Assembly: GCA_019693395.1 (NCBI GenBank) | Contig: JAAMXP010001834.1 | Span: 1 to 62,682 of the forward strand | Direction of reading: 5' to 3' | Source of the DNA: Ettlia oleoabundans | Lineage: Eukaryota; Chlorophyta; Chlorophyceae; Chlamydomonadales | DNA: 62,682 nt | In this document: positions 23,056 through 32,600 of the stretch, piece after piece | Position numbering within the stretch: position 1 is the first letter of the stretch | Layout of the letters: the number at the start of each line of letters is the position of its first letter | The notes under the pieces: model-generated | The model's input: the letters and a program-made list of their open reading frames with translations, nothing else | What the model was told of the DNA's origin: nothing | The model's database searches: none | Program-made: the position numbers and the translations under genes

Positions 23056-24477
23056 TCATAGAAAATAGGACCCACTGGACCTGCTCATGTTCCTACCTCC
23101 TATTGTGGCCCCGGTGTGTACAGAATCGTGCACCGCTTGCTCGAATCCCTGGCGATTGCTGTGCAGCATGCTGCCAGCCGCTGTGTTGAGTGAGTCATCT
23201 GCATGGGGAGGAAACAAGAAGGATAGCCGAACAGTTCCTTTGTGTGAAAAGCGTGTAAGCTGTACATAAAAGCTGTCAGTGTGTGCCCTTGCGCATTGAA
23301 GGTGGGAGTTAGCGCGTCTCGAATGCACATGCAATGCACAACTTGTCGGTCAGCCGGCCCAGCCTGGGCGCACCTGTGTCAGGCAGCAGGAAGAGGCGGT
23401 GCAAACCGTAGACGACCGTTTTGATGCTCCTGCACATGCAGAGTTTGCAATTGTGGAAATGATAAAAAGGGGTTTCCCAGCACAAGGCCGGGCCCAGTCG
23501 AGCAGGCGACCAGCAAGAAGCACCGGCAACGAGCGAGCACCATGCAGATGGTGGTTGAACCCGGCTTGGTATCATGAGGGTGTGGGCCAGTTGGGGGAGC
23601 GGCTAGGGTTCCACACACATGTCAGGGCGCCAGTCATCCCCCAGCAGGCTCATGTCCACGTGGCCCTCACTGTCGATTGCAGGGTGGAACACCTGTGCAA
23701 CTGGTTGATGAGCAGAGGGAGGCAACAAATCAGAAGGGAGAGGTGCCATACAACCAGCAAGTCATTGCTTCTGAAAGGTGATGGTCGTGGATGGGCTAGA
23801 AGCTTTATTCAGGGAAAACTAGACACAAAAAAGCCGTTTTCAGTTGAGTGAAGGGCATATGATACACTGACGAAAGCTGCCGCAATTTTCTGAGCAGGCT
23901 TGCCTGAGTGAGGCACTTGACTTGAGGTGGGTCTGAAGGGTAGGACTCTGGCACATGAAACAGGAACAGGAATGTGCCGCCCGAGTAACATCCCTCGTCT
24001 GCAGCACAGGTCCGTGTCGCGTTGTCACAAGGGGCTGTGCTGCAGCAAAAAATGTCCTAGTGCTGGACAGCGAGTTGCTGAGAGGCTGGCAGCATCACCC
24101 CAGGAGCAAACGGTTGCTGCGCCACCACGCTCACCCGGCGTGAGCGCCACTTCGAAATCGCACATGTGATCCATGCCATGGGGGAAGGATAGCCGCACGT
24201 TTGGCGGCAGATCAAGCTCTGAAAGATCTGCAGCAGCGCAGAACAGGCGCAGCAGACGCTGCTCAGACGACCCAGCGGCCGCTGCCGCTCTTCAACTATC
24301 CCGCCCAAACCACCATTCGTTATCGGTGGATGCCAAGTCGGCTTAAATTGGTCCATATGCCCGAATATTACCCTTCTGCAGCCTCATCTCCTCCGCCTTT
24401 GGGCGTCCCGTGGGCGACCCAACTCGCGGGCTCGAGATCGGGCTGGAGCCGCCCTTGATATTGATGATTCTAATCAT
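23056..24477 (-). CDS. UBC12/RCE1-type NEDD8-conjugating enzyme homologue lacking the catalytic cysteine
   Basis: Six exons (24477-24372, 24227-24135, 23998-23904, 23692-23619, 23429-23374, 23198-23056) sum to 567 bases: 188 residues plus stop, close to the 183 of human UBE2M. Family landmarks run end to end: an N-terminal hydrophobic docking peptide (MIRIINIKG), AEEMRLQKDLSELDLPPN, DFEVALTPDEGCYSGG, SYPSDPPQVKC, DWRPDMSIKTVVYGLHRLFL, then DDSLNTAAGSML and NRQGFEQAV. The active-site segment reads HPAIDSEGHVDMSLL where RUB/NEDD8 E2s have HPNID..GNVCLNIL. Both the HPN asparagine and the thioester cysteine are missing (Ala codon 23678-23680, Asp codon 23654-23656). The fold should be intact but the protein cannot form a cysteine thioester, so it is likely a UEV-like pseudo-E2. 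Intron 3 uses a GC donor. It is divergent from the F-box/RCC1 gene. Confidence 0.9.
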
Positions 24478-25473
24478 GGTGACGCAAAGCAGCCGCCAGG
24501 GGCTCCGAAGCCCCTGCAGGGGGCCAGCAGAACGTCTAGGGTTTCACAGAGTGCAAACTTGTCGGCCTGTAGCAACTTGTGCGTGTGATGATAACCGAAA
24601 CTTTCGGTCCATGAGTCAGGACCTCGGGGACGCTCCGCGAAGGCAGCTGACCTGGACGCCAGTGCGACTGAAGGCGCAGGCGCTCAGGGTGCGCAAGCAT
24701 GCTGGCACCAGCAGGAAGCATTCCTCTTGCCTCTCAGCGAAGGTAAGTCGTTATTCAGGAAGAAGACAATGTAGAGAAATATATTTGGCAAGAGAGGCAG
24801 TGCATTGGAGGCTTGTCTGGCCCGGAAGCCGAGGTAGCGGATGGTTGGATGTCTATGGGGAGCTGTCGCTTACAGCAAGGCGAGGATAGTTTAGCATTAG
24901 TTGTTCCACATTGTATTAAAATTGTGGTTTCCTTGCATTTGCGCAAATAAATCAAGTGACTTGGCAACTGGACTATTCCACGACGTTTGGGTAGCCGGCA
25001 ATGGCAGCACCCGAGGCGTCAACATGCATGCCTTGTTGTGTGCCTCTGTTCCTTCTGGGCCACCATGTGGGTTCAAAAGTTGTAGCTGTACTGTGGGCCT
25101 CGTGTGAATCACTCTAATTCTTGTGTGTTGTGCTGATCACAAGCCTGGGTGCCGCTGGCAGCCAGCTTGCTGCTCCGCCGGGCGCTACACAACCGCCCAC
25201 CAGCAGGGATGCGTGTAAAACGCCTTTTTTTATCGACATAAGACTCTGTGAATACCGTAAGTATGCCAAGCCTCCTCCATGTCTGCGCGCGGTCAAGGTA
25301 GTTGGGCGTAAGGACGGCACGCTGAGGCGGCGCTGTGTCGCCCTGGTGGCAAGTTGCTGGTTGGCGGTTGCGATGTGCAGTTTCCGCACACTTTCCGTTG
25401 CTATTGAGTCAATCCAAACACTTTACGGCACCCTCCACCGCCGCTGGCTCTGACTAAAGTGGCTGGAGCGGTT
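24478..25473. other. divergent intergenic region, about 1 kb
   Basis: This separates the starts of the UBC12-like gene (minus) and the F-box/RCC1 gene (plus), so it should carry both promoters and leaders. Short open frames are present on both strands but none has domain character. No clear core-promoter element was identified. Confidence 0.4.
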
Positions 25474-28400
25474 ATGGAGGCGCCGGGCAGCACTGGGCGC
25501 TTGACGCGATCGCAGGCCAAGAAGAGGCCCGCCAGCACGCCTCTCCGCAGCCCTATGCTGACGGACATCTTCCCAGCAGCGGCGGCCCGAAAGCAGGCTC
25601 GCACCGCCAGCAGGCCGGCTCTCACCCTGCGCTCCATACGGAAGAAGGGCGGCAGCGGCGAGCACGCACAGCTGACGGGCTACCTGGGTTCCTTGCCCGA
25701 AGAGGTGAGCCGGTCTGCCCAACTCGGAACTGCCTGGCATCGTCGGATCGCCTCCCCAACCGTGCTCGGGATGGGCAGTAGGGAGTTAGAGCACAGAGCA
25801 CGCCAGAATCGGGCGTCCACTGGTGGCTGCTTATTGCAACTGCACCTGCCGCCCCCCAACCTCCGTCAATCAGTGTGCTGCACGACTGCTGTCCAACTGG
25901 CCGGTGCATCGATGCCGTGTGCGCCCCTCGGATGACTCTGGCAACAGAGTGACTCTGGCAAGCGCAATGAGGATCTAAGTGTCGCACGTCCTACTCTGGT
26001 AGTTGTACGCCCAGCTCAGCAACCTCTCACAGCCCCCTGCGCCCCCGTCTCTTTTGCAGCTGCTGCAACATGTGCTGGGCTACTGTAGCGCACGTGAGCT
26101 GGGCGCGCTAGAAGCCACCTGCAGCTACTTTATCAAGAGCGGCCTTACTGATCGCATAGCCAAGCACTTCTTGCGGGACATCCCGCGTGCCAAGGGCCTC
26201 AAGCCGGAAATGAGGTGGGTGAAGGGGCTTTAAGTACGTGTTTTGACCGATGTCATGACTGGGTTAGGCCGAGGTGTTCCTGTCAGGTGCATGTTCCTGA
26301 GTCTGCGTCCCCCCTTGTGTTCAACATTCCTGCTTTATCAACCACCCTCACACTTTGTTCCCCCGATCCCATCACGTGGCCTGTGCAGCAAGGGCGAGTC
26401 CTACGTCACGTTGCTCAATTTCGTGACGGGCCAATCCAACGCGGCAGCCCAGGGCACCGCCATCGCGCTGGGCACATATCACACTGTGGGCCTGCTGTGC
26501 CAGCCTGCCCAGCAGGCGCCTGAGTACTCTGTGTTTGCTATGGGCCGCGGCTTCCACGGCCAGCTGGGCTTGGAGACCTTTGACAACCAGGACACGCCGC
26601 AGCGGGTGAGGGAGGGGTGTTGCACCTTACCGTGAATTGCAAGGTGCGCCCCGTGGCAGGGGTGCGCCTGAAGCAGGGGGATGTATAGCAAAAATGAGTG
26701 TCTGCACCTGTGCGTGCATTCACCTGCGTGCACCCATATTGTTTGGTCACACCATGTTGTTTGCAGGTACAAGCTGTGGAGCGGGATGTGAAGGTGCCAC
26801 TCTACCAAGGAACCCCCGAGGATATCCACCTGGCAGTCGTCAGTGCAGGCAGCAGCCACTCCGCCTCCATTTCGCGCAGGTGAGTGGTTATTGGCAAAGT
26901 GGAGCTCTGGCTTGCCGTCACATGTCTGACCTGTTCATGGGTTAAAGCTTCGCCTGCTGACTTGGCCTGCCACTCCCCATCGTCGCATGCCTACAGGGGC
27001 GAGCTCTACACATGGGGCCTGGCCAGCAGCGGCGAGCTGGGGCATGGGGGATGGACTCCCATCGAGGTCAGCGTGCCTCGCATGATCACCTCCCTGCAGC
27101 GCACCCGCATCGTCTCGGTCTCCTGTGGCGCAAATCACACGCTTGCCATCTCAGAGACTGGGCAGCTATGGTCTTGCGGGCGTGGGAGGCATGGCCAGGT
27201 GAGCATTGAGGGTGAGGTCTGGGGGTCTCTGGCGACGAAGCATAACCCGCTACTGTCCTCCCTGATCTGTAGTTCAGCAGTTATGTTTGCTCTTTCCCTT
27301 GCGCAATATTCTTGCTGAGACTTGTATCTGCGCCTCATGGCCCCTTGCCTGATTGCTTGCAGCTCGGCCATGGTCACTTCCACGATGAGGGGCTGCTCAT
27401 GCTGGTTGAGACCATCCGTCATGAGCGCATCGTGTCCGCAGCCGCGGGCCGAGCGCACTCGGTTGCGCTGGCGGCAGACGGCAAGATTTTCACTTGGGGC
27501 GACGCTAGCAAGGGGCAGTTGGGACATGCGCAGCTGGCGGCGATGATGCAGGTGGGGTGCTGATAGCTTGGCCATCGTGTGGGTGTTAACAAGGGCTCCA
27601 ACTCGTGACAAGTAAAAATTCCTGTTCAACATTCGCTGACCCTTGTGCTGTGCGCCACCCATCCATACGCCTGCAGGGCCCCAACCCGCAGCCACTGTCC
27701 ATCCCCTTCCCTCAAGCGATCCAATCGCTGGAGCCTGCACGGCTGAAGCCTCCGGCACGCATCACTGCCATTGCTGCCGGCGGCGACCACTCCATGGCTG
27801 TCACAGTGGCGGGCGCGCTGCTGGCCTTTGGGTCCAACAAGCACGGGCAGGTCAGTTGCGCACAGCGGGGGATTCCACAGTATGCTATTACGACTAGAAT
27901 GCACAGTTGTGCTGCTTTGCAGCTCCTCACCCTTTCAGGTGTACTTTACAGCATACCTGCTGCATGCCATGTTTTCCACTGCACATCACATCACTAACCT
28001 TTGCATTGCACTGCCTGTGTTGTACTGCAGCTGGGCACTGGTGATACCCTGGATCGCATGGTGCCTACCGAGGTCCCGCTGGCGCTAGACACCGAAGGCG
28101 GGATGCTGGTGCGCGCTATGCAGGTGCACTGCGGCGCGCAGCACACCCTGGCGCTGGTGCAGGGGCAGGGGCAGCACCAGGTTCGCTCCGTGGGTTGCAA
28201 CAGCTATGGAGAGCTTGGCCTGGGAGACCGCCTGGAGAGGCACCGCTTCTACCCCATCCCTGCGCTACAGGTGCTTACCATCTGCCTGCATGTCTGCTCA
28301 TGGCTGCCTTGCTGGGTTGCTAGTTATCGGCTGCTGTGCGGGGACGGAGCTCCCGGTGCTTGTCCTTTCCCAGCCTGCTCCTGCATGGCCTACCTATACG

Positions 28401-28919
28401 GTTTGCATTGCGGCATGGCTTCCGTTTTCTAAAGCGGCTTGCGGCCTTGCCTGATGCTTGCTGCAGGGCAAGAACGTGGTGTGCGTGTCGGTGGGAGACT
28501 GGCACAACGCTGCCATCTGCCAGGACGGCCGGCTCTTCATGTGGGGCCGCGGTGACTGCGGGTGCGCACCTGTGTAACTCGTGGTTGCTGCGTACCTCAA
28601 AGGCGCAGTCTGGGTTATTGCTGGCTTTGTTCAGGTGTCAGCAATAACCTTGTTTGAGCCTTGTGACATTACAGAATGTAGCTTCTGTTACACACACTGG
28701 TAATCAATTGTCTGATCTGCGCATCTCCGGGTGCTTGTTTGTGACTGCAGGCAACTGGGCCTAGGTGACGACAGAAATCGCTGGGTCCCCAAGCTGCTAA
28801 AGGGATACACCATCATCCACCCCGATCGCACGCTGCGCCGCAACCGCAAGCCGGTGCTCAAGACGTTGCTACTGCAGGAAGAGGCGTCCGGCAGCAGAAG
28901 TCGCAGCCGCACAAACTGA
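25474..28919 (+). CDS. F-box protein with RCC1 beta-propeller repeats, 10 exons
   Basis: The first ATG in frame is 25474. A basic N-terminus (TRSQAKKRPAST) leads into an F-box-like helix set across the first intron: LGSLPEE then LLQHVLGYCSARELGALEAT. About seven RCC1 blades follow with the usual Gly-rich signatures: VFAMGRGFHGQLGLE, LYTWGLASSGELGHG, LWSCGRGRHGQ/LGHGH, IFTWGDASKGQLGHA, LLAFGSNKHGQ/LGTGD, VRSVGCNSYGELGLGD and LFMWGRGDCG/QLGLGDD. Several introns fall at the same site inside the repeat, just before LG(H/T)G. The C-terminus is basic and ends SRSRSRTN, with TGA at 28917-28919. RCC1 propellers bind proteins or chromatin; the F-box suggests a substrate adaptor of an SCF ubiquitin ligase, which is inference. 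It is not a canonical Ran exchange factor, given the F-box and the extensions. Confidence 0.88.
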
Positions 28920-29443
28920 CAGCAGCTGGTAGGCGCTGCTGTGAGTTCGCCTGATTGTTAAGCAGCGCCGTACCCCTACCTTTTTAAGGGTTTGTAGGCA
29001 TGCAAGTTATGCACATCTCATAGGCTGGCTGGCCGCGCACCCTGCGCCGAAAGGCGTTGAGCTGCGGCCACGCCATGCACCGAGGCGTCACCACCATCTG
29101 GCGGTGTGTCTTGCAGGGCATTCCATTTCTCTCTGTACATTGTTTGTTTGTTGCGCCTCCCATTATAGAGTCGCTGACTGACCCATCGATCTCGTCGGAA
29201 TTGGCCTGACGTGATCATTTTTGCAGCGTGGCTTAGAGTTGCAGTTGCTGCGTCTGGGGCTTCCCCTGCGTTTCAACCCTGTGCACATGCCTGCTCATGA
29301 CCTCACCTTACCCCCATGTTTCTCACTCTTGTTTCAAATATTGCTCATCTTCTTTTTCAGCCAGTTCCACCTGACCGCCCATATTTGTTGTCCATTTTTA
29401 CACTTTGTTGCTTCTGCTTCCTCCGCTACCATACACACCTTTC

Positions 29444-29479
29444 GATTGTCTTCACATACAGGATTGTCTTCACATACAG
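29444..29479. repeat. 18-base tandem direct repeat, two copies
   Basis: GATTGTCTTCACATACAG occurs twice head-to-tail with no mismatch, at 29444-29461 and 29462-29479. It is probably a simple recent slippage or duplication. Confidence 0.9.
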
Positions 29480-29642
29480 GCCAATTGCGCCTCACACCAC
29501 GCAACTGTGTAATCCCCCTCTCTCCAGAATGCTCCTTCATTCCCACACAACACCAAGGAAGGCTAGTGCAACAAACACGGGGTTGAATCTGCATGGCAGC
29601 TGTTGTTGTGCTGGTGGTTGTTGCAACGTATTCGAGCTCACG

Positions 29643-29647
29643 TTACA
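29643..29647 (-). terminator. possible TGTAA polyadenylation signal of the Pol lambda gene
   Basis: On the minus strand TGTAA lies about 33 bases beyond the TGA of the polymerase gene, a normal distance for a green-algal poly(A) signal if the 3' UTR is short. Confidence 0.3.
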
Positions 29648-29679
29648 GTCCTGTCGTCTTTCACAACCAGCATATAGTG

Positions 29680-32600
29680 TCAGGGTGCATCACGTTCATG
29701 TGGCTCCCGGTAAGGTATCTGAAGCAACTCAAACACATCCTGCTGGCTCTCCACTTTGCGCCCTGGGCCCCAGCCAGGCGGCCACCGCTCCCGGCCATCC
29801 CTGTCAAGGGGAGGTCGCTCATCAGGAATGATGTAGGACTCGTTGCTGCCCTGCTTCTGCATCAGCCTGCACCAGCACAAGAAGTTCTTTGATTCAACTG
29901 TCGATAGGTGGCCTCATGTCCAAAGTTCCCACGGGTTGGTAAGAGTCACATGGCTCATGCTCCTGTTCGGCAACCAGATTTGGTGTTCAGCTTTTCCCTC
30001 TGCTGAGGCTGGCCTTTAAGACACCGTGCTGATTACAGGCACCATGGTAATGCAGCACATGCTCATGCCACAGCATCACCACCATGACGTATCTATTATT
30101 ATGCTGGTGCACACCTGTGGCTATTCAGGAAGAAGCCCAGGTCCTTGGCATGCTGCCGCATGAAGCGCAGGTAGGTGCGGGACCCGATCCAGCCCACCAG
30201 GGCGAAGCAGAACTCGTCTGGAGGCGCTATGATGACATCCAGCCGACGCAGCTGCACAGCCAGGGCAGCACATCCACGGTGGCATGATGCTGACATTGGC
30301 CAATGTTTACTCAGTGAGTGGAACGCGGGAGCGGGTTGTGTCCTGTGATATGCCGGGTGGTGGTTGTGTTGAAAGGCAGTGTACATATGCGGTGTGCAAG
30401 CGTAGGAGTGGGTGTTGCATTCTAGCGGCAATATAGAGAAGGTTGTGCTGCCAAACCATCATGGGCACGCACCTTGCCAGCAGAAGTGCGATACACCCCA
30501 TACACATGGTCAAACCTGCACGGGGCATTTAGGTTGCCCAGCAAGCTTGGGAGAGTCAATAATTGAAGATAGGAGCAATTTGTCTGGCTGCCTTCCAGAT
30601 GCTGCTTTTGTGGCCCCATCGCCTGCCTGCTGCCATCCAGGCAGGCACATGGTACGGCCATGCAGCATGCACTAGTGGAGCCACATACAAGGTAAGGAAC
30701 TTCCTGTAAAAGCAAGCTGCTGGCGGCGGGGAGAGATGGGTAGAGCAGCCCACTTCCCAGCATATATGCTGCATTTCTCACTTGTCCATCGTCTCCATTG
30801 AGGGTGCAGCTGAGAGCTCATGCATGTGCTCCTCCTTCAGCTTCTCAATGTGTGTGGGTAGCAGCCCCGCTTGCACCCTGCAGGCAGGCAGGCAGAGATG
30901 CACACCGCCAGACTACTGGGCAGGCATACATGAGGGCAGGCGGGCAGGTAGGAGGGCAGGCAGCCGACAGAGCAAGCGGGCAGAATGAAGCACATTAAGC
31001 ACCGTTGGGTCAGCCCTTAGCAACAGACAGCTATGCTCTTTGCAGGCCAACACATATACAAGCTAAATCTGATAAATCTCAAGTTGAAATATAGTTAAAA
31101 AAAGACTCAGTCAAGCCATGGGCGGCACCGTTCCCACCGGGACATGGCTTCCTCTGGAGGCATCATGCGCCCCGCTGCCACCAGATGATCCCTAAGCTTC
31201 AGCACCACCCCCTCAATTGACTGGCTAAGGTGCGTGACTAGCAGGTCTGCAAAAAAAACTAAAAAAATGAGGAGTTAGTGGTGGAGAGAGCCGTCTGCTG
31301 TGCAGAGACAGAATGACAACACTGGTGGATTGCATGTGGCAGTGCCAAACCACATAAGCACGCGACAGCATCTAAGGTCGCATGGGCATGCATCCTCTCA
31401 ACACCACAAAGCAGTCACCCATAGCAGCGCCAACAACACAAAGATAGACACCCACATCACCGCCAACCTGCGTCGTGGAAAGCTGAGGAGCGGCGCCCAC
31501 CTCCCACCAGTTCCACCTGCCAGCCGGGGTAGCTCACTGCCTCCAGGGCCTGCTGTACCGCACCCAGCATCTCCTGTACCTCCTCTGGAGCTGCACAAGG
31601 ATCACAGCACCAAGGCGGTTAACTGACAGCCCAGCCACTTCAGGCAGCAGATGACAACAAGAAGGAACCTGTTTAATGACTATCCACTCTGTTCACACAG
31701 TGCAAAGCAGACCTGTGTGCACGACTCCCTATTCTCCAGCCTGTCTTGGCTCACACACCGCCAGCCTCGGGCCCACCCCTCGCATAACATCTACAGCATG
31801 TCTCAGCACCCCAGGTGCTTCAGCCGTGACCCAAGCCCTCGCCTGTTCTCTCCAGCATGTCTGTGCGGTGGCGCAGCGAGAACAGCTGCTCCTGTGTGAG
31901 CGGGAAGGCGCCATCCTGAGCCAGAGGGCCCCCCGGCTCTGCTGCCAGCTCCACATCCTCAAAACTTCTGCAAGCTTGGCAGGGCAGAATGAGCCACTTC
32001 AATGCACGGCATGCTGCAGTTGCCGCAGCGGCGGCCAAACAGCTTGCCTGTCTGTAGACCTGCCTGTGATGGCAGCTCGTTTGTGATCATGCGGCGTAGG
32101 TCGGGCGGCTGTGGCTGCAATGCAGTTGCAGGCTGAGGGATTGATAGGGTATAGATGGTCTTTACTCAAATTGCCTGCCCGCCTGCAGTATGGGCCCAAG
32201 CAGGATGCACCCCACAGTCCAGGTTCAAGGCCCCATCAAAGTGATAACCTGCAGCCCAGTTCGCACCTGCAGCCCAGGTCCCACCATCGCTTGGCAGTTT
32301 GCACACCCACTCCGGGCAGCGAGTGGAACATGGCGCGGGTGTTCCCCCCAACGCTGTCCATACGCCGCCTGCCACGGGAGTCGGTGACAGGTGTGTCCAC
32401 CCTGCGGCTTGGCAAGCATGCAAGCAATACGTCAGATCTTCCTGATACGCAGTTCAACAGGCCAGGGTGCGGTTACATCCAACAGCGCCAAGCATTGCAC
32501 GCAGGCCTGCAGTTTGAGGCTAGGTGCTTCTTGGCTGCAAAGACCTGCTGGTCACCGGCAACATGCTCCTGTCTTCCAACCAATATTTATCTTCATCCCC

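Larger units (their letters stand above)
28920..29679. other. convergent intergenic region
   Basis: About 760 bases between the ends of the F-box/RCC1 gene (plus) and the DNA polymerase lambda gene (minus). Parts are T/C-rich. It contains an 18-base tandem duplication and no recognisable gene. Confidence 0.5.

Noticed and set aside
23654..23656. Asp codon in the UBC12-like gene considered as a mis-splice or frameshift of a normal Cys
   Set aside because: Flanking residues align in frame on both sides (HPxID...G.V... and DDWRPD), and no alternative frame or nearby exon supplies a VCLN-like segment.
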